Source: Shimwellia pseudoproteus
GTDB taxonomy: Bacteria > Pseudomonadota > Gammaproteobacteria > Enterobacterales > Enterobacteriaceae
NCBI RefSeq assembly: GCF_016415625.1
Contig: NZ_WBXP01000007.1
Coordinates: 1-64,000, forward strand
Direction: 5' to 3'
Length of the DNA stretch: 64,000 nucleotides
The notes under the pieces are model-generated. The model was not told the DNA's origin. It saw only the letters and a program-made list of their open reading frames with translations, and did not search any database. Made by a program: the position numbers and the translations under genes. The number at the start of each line of letters is the position of its first letter. Position 1 is the first letter of the stretch. Positions 47,278-56,882 of this stretch are shown here, piece after piece.

Positions 47278-49588
47278 ACGCCGTCAGCGGCAGCCCGGGG
47301 CCGTGATATTTCTCCATCCACACCAAGGCGGTATTACCGGCACACCCGTTGCCCAGCCGTGAGGTCGGAATGTCGAGGGTCAGCACATTGACCGCCCCCT
47401 GTTTACACAGCCCGCCGGCATCGGCCGCGATATCAGGCCAGGCCCCCTCGTGGATACAGATAACCCCGGGGCGGATCCCGTCACTGACCACCGCCCCGGC
47501 CAGCACCTGCCCGCGACGGTTCCATACCCGGACTTTATCCCCCGGGACAATACCGCGCCTGGCCGCATCATCCGGGTGTATGGTCACCGGCTCACAGCCA
47601 TTCACCTGATACAGCGCCCGCAGGCGGCTATAATTGAGCTGCCCGTGCAGTCGGTGAGCCGGGTGGGCCGATAACAGCTGCAGTTGATCCGGCGCGCTGT
47701 TGCCCTGCCATTCATCCGGGGCCAGCCAGGTCGGGTGTGGAGGGCAGTCCGCCTCACCGAATCCGGCTATCTGCGCGCTGTAAATTTCAATTTTCCCGCT
47801 GGGGGTCTTCAGCGCATGGTTCTGCGGGTCCCGGCGGAAGTCCGCAAAGCGGACAAACTGGCGGTTTTGTGAGTCTTCCGGCATTTCGATCAGCTGGTTT
47901 GCCGCCCAGAACGTTGCAAAATCCGGCAGGCTCACCCCCCGGGCAGCCCCCCGCTGCTGCGCCACCTGATAAAAGCTGGCCAGCCAGGCCATTTCATCTT
48001 TGCCATCGGTAAAGCGCTGGCGGCCATCCTCACCCAGCCGGGCACTGAGATCGGCAAAAATATCAACGTCATTGCGCGCCTCAAACTGGGGCGCCACCAC
48101 CTGCTTCATCGGGACCAGGTGCTGGTTGCTGTAGTCCCCGGTCATGGTCAGATCATTGCGTTCATAACTGGTGGTGGCCGGCAGCACGATATCCGCATGT
48201 TTGGCGGCGGGGGTCCAGTAGCATTCAGAGATAACCACCAGCTCCGGCTTCTGCCAGGCGCGGATCAGCCGGTGCGTATCCTGATGATGGGTGAAGTTAT
48301 TGCCCCCGGCCCACCAGATAAACCGAATGTCGGGGAAGGTTTTATCCATCCCGTTGTGGCGGTAATGGCCGCCGGGGTTTTCCAGCGCCTCGACAATACG
48401 CGCCACCGGGATTTTATCCACCGCCTCACTGCCGCCTGGGAGGCTACTCTGCATCGACGATGGCACCGCCGCCCGGCGGGTGGGGTTGCCCCCGTTGGAA
48501 AAGTGGTACGAAAACCCAAACCCGCCCCCGGGCAGGCCAATCTGGCCCAGCATCGCCGCCAGGGTGACCATCATCCAGTGGCGCTGCTCGCCATATTGCT
48601 GGCGCTGCATCCCCCAGCCCCCCATCAATAAAGTGCGGTGCTGGCTAAACAGCGCCGCCAGCTGGCGGATCTGCGCCGCGCTGACCCCGCAAATCTCCGC
48701 CGCCCACTCGGCGTCCCTGGGCTGGCCGCCGTCTGCCCCGGTCAGGTAGGCGGCGAAACGCGGGTAGCCCTCCGTACAGCGGGCGAGGAAGTCGCGGTCC
48801 AGCCAGCCGTTGCACTCCAGGGTGTGGGCTATCCCCAGCATCAGCGCCACGTCGGTTCCCATATGCGGCGCGATCCACTGGGCGCCGTCGCCAAAGAAAT
48901 CCACCGTCTCTGATCGCATCGGATCAATACAGAGAACCGTTTTGCCGCTGTCACGCAGGGCGGTAAAATAATTCAGCCCCTGTTCGTCGCTGGCATTCCA
49001 GGCAATTTTCAGCGTATTGAGCGGGTTAGCGCTCCACAGTACCACCACCTCACTGTGCTCCAGCACCACCGGCCAGCTGGTTTGCTGCTGGTAGACCTCA
49101 TTCGAACCAAGCACATAGGGCATGATCACCTGTGCCGCCCCGGTAGAATAATCCCCCAGGTGGCCCACATATCCCCCGGCGAGGCTCATATAGCGCTGGA
49201 GTAAGGTGGACGATTTATGCAGCACCCCAATAGAGCGCCAGCCGTAGGATCCGGCAAAAATCGCCCCTGGCCCGTGGGCCTCACGGATCCGCCGGTGCTG
49301 TTGATCAATCAGATCCAGCGCCTGATCCCAACTGATACGGACATATTCATCCTTACCGCGCACGCCCTGGGGGGCATCCGGCGAGGCCAGAAACCCTTTA
49401 CGGGCCATGGGGTAGCGTATCCGGGCCGGGCTGTGTACCTGGTCTGCGACCACGGTTTGCAGGCTGTTGGGGTGGGTGGTCGGCAATACGCCCCGGGACC
49501 CCAGCACCTGCTTACCGTCGGTTTCTACCGTTATCGGTCCCCAGTGTGCGGCGGTAAGTATTTGCCAGGTTGATGATGAAGTTGTCAC
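47255..49588 (-). CDS. bisC: Biotin sulfoxide reductase BisC
   Basis: 777-aa molybdenum (bis-MGD) enzyme of the DMSO reductase family; E. coli BisC is 777 aa in current annotation. There is no signal peptide, so it is cytosolic, in contrast to TorA. The Mo-ligand serine region [16 protein letters not shown] (about residues 110-125), the MGD-binding LGSNEVY and [14 protein letters not shown], and the C-terminal QPE-like [15 protein letters not shown] and [14 protein letters not shown] domains are present. It repairs biotin sulfoxide and free methionine S-sulfoxide using a small electron carrier. Confidence 0.93.
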   Translation of the reverse strand: MTTSSSTWQILTAAHWGPITVETDGKQVLGSRGVLPTTHPNSLQTVVADQVHSPARIRYPMARKGFLASPDAPQGVRGKDEYVRISWDQALDLIDQQHRRIREAHGPGAIFAGSYGWRSIGVLHKSSTLLQRYMSLAGGYVGHLGDYSTGAAQVIMPYVLGSNEVYQQQTSWPVVLEHSEVVVLWSANPLNTLKIAWNASDEQGLNYFTALRDSGKTVLCIDPMRSETVDFFGDGAQWIAPHMGTDVALMLGIAHTLECNGWLDRDFLARCTEGYPRFAAYLTGADGGQPRDAEWAAEICGVSAAQIRQLAALFSQHRTLLMGGWGMQRQQYGEQRHWMMVTLAAMLGQIGLPGGGFGFSYHFSNGGNPTRRAAVPSSMQSSLPGGSEAVDKIPVARIVEALENPGGHYRHNGMDKTFPDIRFIWWAGGNNFTHHQDTHRLIRAWQKPELVVISECYWTPAAKHADIVLPATTSYERNDLTMTGDYSNQHLVPMKQVVAPQFEARNDVDIFADLSARLGEDGRQRFTDGKDEMAWLASFYQVAQQRGAARGVSLPDFATFWAANQLIEMPEDSQNRQFVRFADFRRDPQNHALKTPSGKIEIYSAQIAGFGEADCPPHPTWLAPDEWQGNSAPDQLQLLSAHPAHRLHGQLNYSRLRALYQVNGCEPVTIHPDDAARRGIVPGDKVRVWNRRGQVLAGAVVSDGIRPGVICIHEGAWPDIAADAGGLCKQGAVNVLTLDIPTSRLGNGCAGNTALVWMEKYHGPGLPLTAFTPPASS

Positions 49589-49739
49589 GGCAGGCTCCTG
49601 ATTCGCGGGGGGCTTGGTTCAGTTTTCTTTACAAATTTCAGAATTATTCGCGGAATTTTCAACATATTTACCAGTCATAATCAACCGCTAATGTGCCGCG
49701 GTAAAGCGGCAACAGAAAAGACCTGTAATTAGGGAAAAT

Positions 49740-50405
49740 ATGAACAGAAAAAGTATGCTTTTTATTGCCGCTGCGGTCAGCGGCGCCCTGGCCGTTTCCG
49801 GCTGTACCACCAACCCCTACACCGGCGAACGTGAGGCCGGGAAATCCGGCATTGGCGCGGGTATCGGCTCCTTAGTGGGGGCCGGCGTTGGCGCCCTCTC
49901 CTCGTCGAAAAAAGATCGCGGTAAAGGGGCACTGATTGGTGCCGCCGCCGGGGCTGCCCTCGGGGGCGGGGTTGGCTATTATATGGACGTTCAGGAAGCC
50001 AAACTGCGCGAGAAAATGCAGGGCACCGGCGTGAGTGTTACCCGCAGTGGCGATAACATCATCCTCAATATGCCCAATAACGTGACCTTCGACAGCAGCA
50101 GCGCCACCCTGAAACCGGCCGGTGCCAACACCCTGACCGGCGTGGCAATGGTACTGAAAGAGTACCCGAAAACCGCCGTGAATGTGGTGGGCTACACCGA
50201 CAGCACCGGGGGCCAGGATCTGAATATGCGCCTGTCGCAACAGCGGGCCGATGCCGTGGCCAGCTCCCTGATTACTCAGGGCGTTACCGCTACCCGGATT
50301 CGCACCTCCGGAATGGGCCCGGCGAACCCGATAGCCAGCAACAGCACCGATGCAGGCAAAGCCCAGAACCGCCGGGTAGAGATAACCCTCAGCCCGTTAC
50401 AGTAA
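49740..50405 (+). CDS. yiaD: OmpA-family lipoprotein YiaD
   Basis: 221-aa lipoprotein. Signal with lipobox AVSGC (Cys about residue 22); a glycine-zipper segment (GIGAGIGSLVGAGVGAL, GAAAGAALGGGVGYYMD, about 40-85); then a peptidoglycan-binding OmpA C-terminal domain (FDSSSATLKPAGANTL, VGYTDSTGGQDLNMRLSQQRADAV, NRRVEI). It tethers outer membrane to peptidoglycan; in E. coli multicopy yiaD suppresses a bamB/bamD-type defect as I recall. It is intact and monocistronic with a hairpin just after the stop. Confidence 0.92.
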   Translation: MNRKSMLFIAAAVSGALAVSGCTTNPYTGEREAGKSGIGAGIGSLVGAGVGALSSSKKDRGKGALIGAAAGAALGGGVGYYMDVQEAKLREKMQGTGVSVTRSGDNIILNMPNNVTFDSSSATLKPAGANTLTGVAMVLKEYPKTAVNVVGYTDSTGGQDLNMRLSQQRADAVASSLITQGVTATRIRTSGMGPANPIASNSTDAGKAQNRRVEITLSPLQ

Positions 50406-50412
50406 TTCCCGC

Positions 50413-50440
50413 CACACCCTGCCCCGCAGGGTGTGTTATT
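50413..50440 (+). terminator. Terminator-like hairpin after yiaD
   Basis: CACACCCTGC and GCAGGGTGTG form a perfect 10-bp stem with a 3-nt loop, followed by a short T-rich tail (TTATT). Confidence 0.75.
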
Positions 50441-50498
50441 GCTTGATCCCCCTGATTTTCGCGTTAAGGTGTTCTCTTCGTTAGCGAGGGAAGCAGAT

Positions 50499-51515
50499 AT
50501 GGTGAAATCATCCAGGCCCACCATCAGTGATGTGGCTAAAGCAGCAAAAACCGGCAAAACCAGCGTATCCCGCTTTCTCAATGGTGAGCAGCACTTGCTG
50601 TCTGACGATCTGCGCCAGCGTATTGAGCAGGCCATCGCCCGGCTGGATTATCGCCCCAGCCAAATGGCCCGGGGCCTGAAACGCGGCCGCACCCGGCTTA
50701 TCGGCCTGATTATTGCCGATATTACCAACCCCTATTCCGTTGATGTGCTGAGCGGTATTGAAGCCGCCTGCCGGGAGCAGGGCTTTACCCCGCTGGTGTG
50801 TAATACCAATAACGAAGTGAACCAGGAACAACACTACCTGGATCTGCTGCGCAGTTACCAGGTGGAGGGGATTGTGGTCAATGCGGTGGGGATGCGTGAA
50901 GACGCCCTCAATCGTCTGCAACAGTCCGCCCTGCCCATGGTACTGATCGACCGTAAAATCCCCGAGTTCGCCTGCGATGTGGTCGGGCTGGATAACGCCC
51001 AGGCGGCCACCACCGCCACGGAGCACCTGGTACAGCAAGGGTTTGAGGCGATTCTGTTTCTCAGTGAACCGCTGGGCACGGTGAACACCCGCCGGGAGCG
51101 CCAGGAAGCGTTCCGTCGCACCCTGAGCCGTTACCCCCATGTACGGGCGGAAAGCGCCGGGGTACCCCTGCACGACAGCGAAAGCCTCGATAACACCCTG
51201 CGCCAGTTTCACGCCAGCCACCGGGGGATGCGCAAAGCGATTATCTCCGCCAATGGCGCACTCACCTTGCAAGTGGCCCGCGCGCTGCGCCGCCTGGGGC
51301 TAAACTGGGGCAGCGATATCGGCCTGCTGGGTTTTGATGAGCTGGAATGGGCCGAGCTGGCCGGCGTGGGCATTACCACCCTGAAACAGCCCACCTGGCA
51401 AATGGGCTATGCCGCCCTTGAGCAGGTGGTGAGCCGGATTGAAGGCAACAACGATCCGGTGCGTGAGCAAAGCTTCTCCGGTGAGCTGATCGTCCGGGGG
51501 TCAACCGCCCGCTGA
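50499..51515 (+). CDS. LacI-family regulator of the 2-ketogluconate operon (PtxS-like)
   Basis: 338-aa LacI/GalR regulator. The helix-turn-helix is at about residues 8-27 (TISDVAKAAKTGKTSVSRFL), the hinge helix follows (YRPSQMARGLKRGRTRLIGLI) and the rest is the periplasmic-binding-like effector domain. I start at ATG 50499, with GCGAGGG before it, rather than at an in-frame upstream start at 50433. It stands first in the set LacI-type, kguE, kguK, kguT, reductase, the order of the Pseudomonas ptxS-kgu cluster, and a PtxS-like palindrome lies before kguE. In Pseudomonas PtxS represses the operon until 2-ketogluconate binds. The role here is inferred from that match. Confidence 0.75.
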   Translation: MVKSSRPTISDVAKAAKTGKTSVSRFLNGEQHLLSDDLRQRIEQAIARLDYRPSQMARGLKRGRTRLIGLIIADITNPYSVDVLSGIEAACREQGFTPLVCNTNNEVNQEQHYLDLLRSYQVEGIVVNAVGMREDALNRLQQSALPMVLIDRKIPEFACDVVGLDNAQAATTATEHLVQQGFEAILFLSEPLGTVNTRRERQEAFRRTLSRYPHVRAESAGVPLHDSESLDNTLRQFHASHRGMRKAIISANGALTLQVARALRRLGLNWGSDIGLLGFDELEWAELAGVGITTLKQPTWQMGYAALEQVVSRIEGNNDPVREQSFSGELIVRGSTAR

Positions 51516-51596
51516 GGGCCGCCATTTATCCAGGCCAGCAATTGCCATCCCGTCGACATTTTCTGCTGAATAAATACAACAAGATGCAGATTTGAT

Positions 51597-51612
51597 CGTG
51601 ATAGTGATCATA
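51597..51612. promoter_or_regulatory. Possible CRP site upstream of kguE
   Basis: CGTGA-N6-TCATA matches TGTGA-N6-TCACA in eight of ten positions and has the correct spacing. It lies about 90-100 bp upstream of kguE. Catabolite control of such an operon is plausible but this match is weak. Confidence 0.35.
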
Positions 51613-51636
51613 GATTCATCACCTGCTGCTTTTTTA

Positions 51637-51650
51637 TGGAACCGGTTCCA
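51637..51650. promoter_or_regulatory. PtxS-like operator of the kgu operon
   Basis: TGGAACCGGTTCCA is a perfect 14-bp palindrome 50 bp upstream of kguE. The Pseudomonas PtxS operator is TGAAACCGGTTTCA: the same except for one changed base per arm. It also has the CG centre typical of LacI-family operators. An adjacent LacI gene makes the pairing very likely. Confidence 0.85.
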
Positions 51651-51699
51651 TTTACTGTATTAGTTATGTTATTCAGATGTAATTAATACGGAGTACAGG

Positions 51700-52455
51700 A
51701 TGAAACGGGAGATCGTAGTAGTAACATCTGCCTACGGTAATGATCGGGTGAAAGCCCTCGGGGGCCAGCGAACGCTGCTGCCGATTATTGCTGCTGCCGG
51801 GGCAAACGGCGTGGAGATCCGCCGGGAATTATGCAGCGCCGATGAGCTGGCCGACCTGACCATTCTGGGCAATGCCATTGCCGCATGCCGCCTGATGGCC
51901 TGTTACTCCGCCCCTGAAGCGTTATTTAACGATGACGGCCAGATTAACCCCCGGCTTCCGGCCCTGCTGGAAGAAGCCCGCCAGTTAAAAGCCTGCTGGC
52001 TGAAACTGTCCCTCGGCGCCTTCCCCGGCGGTGACGTGGTGCTCGCCCAGCTACAGGATTACCTGTCCCCCAGCACCATTCCGCTGGTGGTGGAAAATGA
52101 CCAGACCCGCTACGGCCGCCTGGCACCGATGCAGCGTTTCCAGGCCGCCTGCCGGGTCAATGCCTTACCGGTCACCCTGACCTTTGATATGGGGAACTGG
52201 CTGTGGGTGGATGACTCACCGGAGCAGGCCGCCCGCCACCTGGCGCCATCAGTAAGCTATATTCATGTCAAAGCCGCCCGCCCTGATAACGGGCGTTTCC
52301 GGGCGGTCCCACCCGATACGCACGATTCGCAACGCTGGTCAGCCCTGCTGGCACAACTGCCGGATAACGTCCCCCGGGGTATTGAGTTCCCGCTGGAAGG
52401 TGAAGATCTGATTGCGGTAACCCGCCGCTATGTCAACGCGCTGCGTGAGGAATAA
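51700..52455 (+). CDS. kguE: KguE-like TIM-barrel sugar isomerase/epimerase
   Basis: 251-aa xylose-isomerase-like TIM-barrel protein. ANGVEIRRELC (strand 2 with a metal-site Glu), PLVVENDQT, LTFDMGNW (Asp in the metal site) and YIHVKAARPDNG (His) fit the AP-endonuclease-2/epimerase family. In Pseudomonas KguE is the first gene of kguEKTD; it is presumed to be an epimerase and its step in 2-ketogluconate use is unclear. GTACAGG precedes the ATG. It is followed by kguK with 3 bp between, so they share an operon. Confidence 0.78.
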   Translation: MKREIVVVTSAYGNDRVKALGGQRTLLPIIAAAGANGVEIRRELCSADELADLTILGNAIAACRLMACYSAPEALFNDDGQINPRLPALLEEARQLKACWLKLSLGAFPGGDVVLAQLQDYLSPSTIPLVVENDQTRYGRLAPMQRFQAACRVNALPVTLTFDMGNWLWVDDSPEQAARHLAPSVSYIHVKAARPDNGRFRAVPPDTHDSQRWSALLAQLPDNVPRGIEFPLEGEDLIAVTRRYVNALREE

Positions 52456-52458
52456 ATT

Positions 52459-53403
52459 ATGTCAAATACTCTGGATGTCATCACCATCGGCGAAGCCATG
52501 GCCATGTTTGTGGCGGCGGAAACCGGCGATCTGGCGGCGGCAGAACATTTTACCAAACGGGTTGCCGGTGCGGAGCTGAATGTCGCCACCGGGCTGGCCC
52601 GCCTTGGCCATCAGGTGTGCTGGATCAGCCGGGTGGGTGATGATTCCTTTGGCCGCTTTGTGATTAGCCAGCTGGAAAAAGAAGGCATTAATACCCGGGG
52701 GGTGACCATCGATAACCGTTACCCGACCGGCTTCCAGTTGAAATCTAAAGCAGAAAATGGAACCGATCCCATAGTGGAATATTTCCGCAAAGGGTCCGCC
52801 GCCAGCCACCTCTCCTGTGATGATTTTGACAGTGACTGCTTCGCCGCCGCCCGCCATTTACACGTCAGCGGCGTGGCCGCCGCGCTGTCCGCCAGCTCAC
52901 TGGAACTGCTCCATTTCGCCACCCGCACCATGAAAGCCGCCGGTAAAACCATCTCTTTTGATCCTAACCTGCGCCCTTCCCTGTGGCCCAGTGAGCAGGA
53001 GATGGTGAGCCAGCTTAACAAACTGGCCTTCGAGGCGGACTGGGTGCTCCCGGGGTTACGGGAGGGGGCGATTCTCACCGGCCACCACAGCCCGGAGGCT
53101 ATTGCCGATTTCTACCTCGATAAAGGAGTACAGATAGTGGTGATTAAAACCGGGCCCGATGGCGCCTGGTACAAAACCACCCAGGGCGATAAAGGCACCG
53201 TGGACCCGTTCTACGTCGAAAACGTGGTCGATACTGTCGGCGCCGGTGACGGGTTTGCTGTGGGCGTGATCAGCGCGCTGCTGGAAGGCAAACCGTTACC
53301 CCAGGCAGTGCGCCGGGGCAACAAAATTGGCTCCCTGGCCATCCAGGTTATCGGTGACAGCGAAGGGCTGCCAACCCGCAACGCCCTGGCAGAGATCGAA
53401 TAA
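52459..53403 (+). CDS. kguK: 2-ketogluconate kinase KguK (PfkB family)
   Basis: 314-aa PfkB sugar kinase. GAELNVATGLARLG (N-terminal substrate-site signature, about residues 36-49), FDPNLRPSLWP and the second PfkB signature DTVGAGDGFAVGVI (catalytic Asp, about 256-269) are intact. It is similar to KDG kinases but is distinct from the bona fide KdgK at 15008. Within the kgu cluster it should phosphorylate 2-keto-D-gluconate to 2-keto-6-phosphogluconate. A KDG kinase duty is the main alternative. Confidence 0.78.
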   Translation: MSNTLDVITIGEAMAMFVAAETGDLAAAEHFTKRVAGAELNVATGLARLGHQVCWISRVGDDSFGRFVISQLEKEGINTRGVTIDNRYPTGFQLKSKAENGTDPIVEYFRKGSAASHLSCDDFDSDCFAAARHLHVSGVAAALSASSLELLHFATRTMKAAGKTISFDPNLRPSLWPSEQEMVSQLNKLAFEADWVLPGLREGAILTGHHSPEAIADFYLDKGVQIVVIKTGPDGAWYKTTQGDKGTVDPFYVENVVDTVGAGDGFAVGVISALLEGKPLPQAVRRGNKIGSLAIQVIGDSEGLPTRNALAEIE

Positions 53404-53527
53404 ACCAGCAATTCACTGCCCGGGGCAACCCGAGCAAGGCCGTAGTGTAAATAGTCGCGACAGTTAATGCATCAGCCGCCCCCCTACACGCTGGCATGAT
53501 GCTCAACCTCAACATAGAGGCAAGCCT

Positions 53528-54811
53528 ATGAAAAGCCCAACTAATGCACCAAAACGCTGGCTGTACATCATGCCAATTATCTTTATCACCTACAGCCTGG
53601 CCTACCTGGATCGCGCCAACTTTAGCTTTGCTTCCGCTGCGGGGATCAATGACGACCTCGGGATCACTAAGGGGATCTCATCCCTGCTGGGGGCGCTGTT
53701 CTTCCTCGGCTATTTCTTCTTCCAGATCCCCGGGGCGCTGTATGCCGAACGCCGCAGCGTGCGTAAACTGATTTTTATCTGCCTGATCCTGTGGGGGGCC
53801 TGTGCCTCGTTAACCGGGATGGTCAGTAATATTCCGATGCTGGCGGCCATCCGCTTTATCCTCGGGGTGGTTGAGGCGGCGGTCATGCCCGCCATGCTGA
53901 TTTATATCAGTAACTGGTTTACCCAGTCGGAGCGTTCCCGGGCCAACACCTTCCTGATCCTCGGTAACCCGGTCACCGTGCTGTGGATGTCGATTGTTTC
54001 CGGCTACCTGATTCAGGCGTTTGGCTGGCGGGAAATGTTTATTTTCGAAGGGATACCGGCCATCATCTGGGCCTTCTGCTGGTGGGTGCTGGTAAAAGAT
54101 AAACCGTCACAGGCGACCTGGCTGGCCGAGAGCGAAAAAGCCGCCTTACAGGCGGAGCTGGAAAGAGAGCAGGCCGGTATCAAAGCGGTGCGTAACTATA
54201 GCGAAGCCTTCCGCTCCCGTAACGTTATCCTGTTGTGCATGCAATATTTTGCCTGGAGCATTGGGGTGTATGGCTTTGTGCTGTGGCTGCCGTCGATTAT
54301 CCACAGCGGCAGCGCCAGCCTGAGTATGGTTGACGTCGGCTGGCTGAGTTCAGTGCCCTATCTGGCCGCCACCATTGCCATGATCGTGGTGTCCTGGGCA
54401 TCGGACAAAATGCATAACCGTAAACTGTTTGTCTGGCCGCTGTTGCTGATTGGCGCCCTGGCGTTTATTGGCTCCTGGGCCGTGGGCCCCAACCATTTCT
54501 GGGTGTCTTACACCCTGCTGGTGATTGCCGGTGCCGCCATGTATGCCCCCTATGGCCCGTTCTTCGCCATCATCCCGGAGATGCTGCCGCGTAACGTTTC
54601 CGGTGGCGCCATGGCTTTGATTAACAGCATGGGCGCTTTGGGATCATTCTTTGGCTCCTGGTTCGTGGGTTACCTCAACGGCCTGACCGGCAGCCCGTCT
54701 TCCTCCTTCATTTTCATGGGGGTGGCATTGTTGGCCTCAGTATGGCTAACTTTAATTGTCAAACCGGCCAACCAGCAGGTTATGCCGGCCGGTGCCCAAC
54801 ACCAGGCGTGA
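53528..54811 (+). CDS. kguT: 2-ketogluconate MFS transporter KguT (ACS family)
   Basis: 427-aa 12-TM transporter of the anion:cation symporter group, with YLDRANFSFA after TM1 (typical of sugar-acid carriers), the motif GYFFFQIPGALYAERRSVRK and FILGVVEAAVMPAMLIYISNWF. The family includes GudP, DgoT and Pseudomonas KguT. A GAGG site precedes the ATG. The substrate is inferred from the operon. 124 bp separate it from kguK with no obvious terminator. Confidence 0.78.
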   Translation: MKSPTNAPKRWLYIMPIIFITYSLAYLDRANFSFASAAGINDDLGITKGISSLLGALFFLGYFFFQIPGALYAERRSVRKLIFICLILWGACASLTGMVSNIPMLAAIRFILGVVEAAVMPAMLIYISNWFTQSERSRANTFLILGNPVTVLWMSIVSGYLIQAFGWREMFIFEGIPAIIWAFCWWVLVKDKPSQATWLAESEKAALQAELEREQAGIKAVRNYSEAFRSRNVILLCMQYFAWSIGVYGFVLWLPSIIHSGSASLSMVDVGWLSSVPYLAATIAMIVVSWASDKMHNRKLFVWPLLLIGALAFIGSWAVGPNHFWVSYTLLVIAGAAMYAPYGPFFAIIPEMLPRNVSGGAMALINSMGALGSFFGSWFVGYLNGLTGSPSSSFIFMGVALLASVWLTLIVKPANQQVMPAGAQHQA

Positions 54812-54816
54812 TCGCG

Positions 54817-54846
54817 CAGGCGGCTATGGCCGCCTGTTGTTTATTT
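54817..54846 (+). terminator. Terminator or attenuator between kguT and ghrB
   Basis: CAGGCGGC and GCCGCCTG form a perfect 8-bp stem with a TATG loop, followed by TTGTTTATTTTC. It sits 6 bp past the kguT stop and 20 bp before ghrB, so it may limit operon readthrough into ghrB. Confidence 0.7.
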
Positions 54847-54865
54847 TCTACTTACGGAGCCCGTC

Positions 54866-55843
54866 ATGAAGCCGTCTGTCATTTTGTACAAAGCCCTGCC
54901 CGATGATCTGCTTGCCCGTTTAGAAGACCATTTTACGGTCACCCGCGTGAAAAACCTCAGCCCGGAGACCGTGGCACAACACGCAGAGGCGTTCGCACAG
55001 GCCGAAGGCTTACTGGGATCGAGCGAAAAAGTAGACCAGGCGCTGCTGGATAACATGCCCGCCCTGCGCGCCAGCTCGACAATTTCTGTTGGTTACGACA
55101 ACTTCGATGTCGATGCCCTGTCGGCCCGCCATATCGCCCTGATGCACACCCCCACGGTGCTGACTGAAACCGTGGCCGACACCCTGATGGCGCTGGTACT
55201 GACCACCGCACGCCGGGTTGTGGAAGTGGCGGAGCGGGTTAAAAACGGCGAGTGGACCAAAAGTATCGGCCCGGACTGGTTCGGTAGCGATGTTCACCAT
55301 AAAACCCTCGGTATTGTCGGCATGGGCCGCATCGGCCTGGCCCTGGCCCAGCGGGCGCATTTCGGCTTTGGTATGCCAATCCTCTACAACGCCCGCAGCC
55401 ATCATCAGCAGGCAGAAGAGCGTTTCAACGCCCGCTATTGCGATCTGGACACCTTGCTGAAAGAGGCGGATTTTGTCTGTGTGGTGCTGCCGCTCACCGC
55501 AGAAACCCACCATCTGTTTAATGCCGACAAACTGGCGCTGATGAAGCCTTCCGCCATTCTGATTAACGCAGGCCGTGGCCCGGTAGTGGATGAAGCAGCG
55601 CTGATAGCCGCGCTCCAGGCCGGTAAAATCCGCGCGGCCGGTCTGGATGTCTTTGAACAGGAGCCGCTGCCGGTTGATTCACCGCTGCTGAAGATGCCCA
55701 ATGTGGTGGCGCTGCCGCATATTGGCTCTGCCACCCACGAAACCCGCTATAACATGGCGGCCTGTGCGGTGGACAACCTGATTGATGCGCTGAATGGCAA
55801 AACGGATAACAACTGCGTGAATCCGCAGGCGGTGAACAAGTAG
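54866..55843 (+). CDS. ghrB: Glyoxylate/hydroxypyruvate reductase B (2-ketogluconate reductase)
   Basis: 325-aa D-2-hydroxyacid dehydrogenase (E. coli GhrB 324 aa, sequence agrees throughout). The NADPH-binding GMGRIG (about residues 152-157), the catalytic Arg in [10 protein letters not shown], Glu in DVFEQEP and His in [11 protein letters not shown] are present. E. coli GhrB reduces glyoxylate, hydroxypyruvate and 2-ketogluconate. The gene keeps its E. coli place between yiaD and yiaF; here the kgu genes are inserted just upstream, so it occupies the KguD (2-keto-6-phosphogluconate reductase) slot of the Pseudomonas operon. Whether it uses the phosphorylated substrate is not shown. Confidence 0.92.
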   Translation: MKPSVILYKALPDDLLARLEDHFTVTRVKNLSPETVAQHAEAFAQAEGLLGSSEKVDQALLDNMPALRASSTISVGYDNFDVDALSARHIALMHTPTVLTETVADTLMALVLTTARRVVEVAERVKNGEWTKSIGPDWFGSDVHHKTLGIVGMGRIGLALAQRAHFGFGMPILYNARSHHQQAEERFNARYCDLDTLLKEADFVCVVLPLTAETHHLFNADKLALMKPSAILINAGRGPVVDEAALIAALQAGKIRAAGLDVFEQEPLPVDSPLLKMPNVVALPHIGSATHETRYNMAACAVDNLIDALNGKTDNNCVNPQAVNK

Positions 55844-55884
55844 GGGAAAGAGACCGGGGCAGGGCTGCCCCGGTAGAACAAGGC

Positions 55885-56595
55885 TTATTGCAGGTCGGCT
55901 GATGCCGCGCTCCAGGCCTGGTTAAATGCCTGCTGCTGGGAGGCCAGCGGCCCAATCAGGCTGTTATACTGGCTGGCCTGCTGGGAGGTCGGGAACTGGA
56001 TACCGTTAGCCACGAAGCCAACCTGAGTCCCCTGCTGCTGAATAAAATCACCCACCTGAACCAGTTGCGCGGTCAGCGTCTGGGCGGCCGGGATCAGCGG
56101 CTCCATTGCGGCGGCGGTATTGGTCACCACTTTCTGGTATACCTGATCGTAAACCGGTTTCAGATCGTCGTTCTGTTTCAGGGTCGCCCGGGCGCTATCC
56201 GCCTGCATTTTCGCGCTCTGGATCTGCTGGCTCAGTACCCCGAGGGAACCGTTAATCTGGGATAATGTTTCGCGCTGGGTCGCATAGTCCTGCGGCACGC
56301 GAATGTTATTCACGCTGTCGACCACCGGTTTGATCCCGGAATCCACCGCCTGGCTAACCTGCTGGGAATAGCCATAAAGAATGGCGTAATCAGAGACAAA
56401 CGGACCAAACTGTTTACGCTGGTCGGAAGTCAGCGTCGGCAGATGTTCGCCACTCCGCATGACGGAATTCTGCAGGAAATCGATAAACGCTTTGCGCTGA
56501 TCGCCTTCTTTATCAAAGCATCCACTTAAACTCACTACCATGACAATCGCTGCCAGAGATGCTAACCAGCGAGTGCAGGACTTACCTGTCGCCAT
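55885..56595 (-). CDS. yiaF: DUF3053 lipoprotein YiaF
   Basis: 236-aa lipoprotein, same length as E. coli YiaF. The N-terminal signal (MATGKSCTRWL...) ends in a LSGC lipobox (Cys about 27); the rest is helical (SDYAILYGYSQQVSQAVDSGIKPVVDSV; FVANGIQFPTSQQASQYNSLI). I start at ATG 56595, behind AGGAG; longer in-frame extension to 56904 is non-homologous. Function is unknown. Confidence 0.9.
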   Translation of the reverse strand: MATGKSCTRWLASLAAIVMVVSLSGCFDKEGDQRKAFIDFLQNSVMRSGEHLPTLTSDQRKQFGPFVSDYAILYGYSQQVSQAVDSGIKPVVDSVNNIRVPQDYATQRETLSQINGSLGVLSQQIQSAKMQADSARATLKQNDDLKPVYDQVYQKVVTNTAAAMEPLIPAAQTLTAQLVQVGDFIQQQGTQVGFVANGIQFPTSQQASQYNSLIGPLASQQQAFNQAWSAASADLQ

Positions 56596-56851
56596 CTTTT
56601 CTACTCCTGTTACCCAAAAAAGCGCAAATGTACTATCAACGGTGCTAAGAATAGTCCAACGCACCGCCACTGAATAGCCTCCCGGGGCGATGTACGGCAA
56701 AAAGAGTCTCCCGCCCCTCCCGCGATACCGCGGCCTGTGGGGGTTTCCTGCAAAATCTGGCCCGGCCCAGCGCCGATTTTTGGGATTCACCTTAGACATT
56801 ATACGGGTAAATACCGTGCCGATACCTGCGGTGCATAGGCCGGTGTTGCAT
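56596..56851. other. yiaF-glyS intergenic region, no cspA or yiaG
   Basis: About 250 bp up to the glyS terminator. E. coli carries yiaG and cspA (and hokA) in this interval. No cold-shock gene or other supported frame is present. Confidence 0.6.
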
Positions 56852-56882
56852 AAAAAAAGCCCACGCACAGCATGGGCTTTTT
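56852..56882 (-). terminator. Terminator of glyQS
   Basis: AAAAAGCCCAUGC and GCGUGGGCUUUUU (minus-strand transcript) form a stem with one U-G wobble and a 3-nt loop, followed by a U run. It lies 26 bp past the glyS stop. The core is nearly identical to the bcsG/dppF terminator at 35311. Confidence 0.9.
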
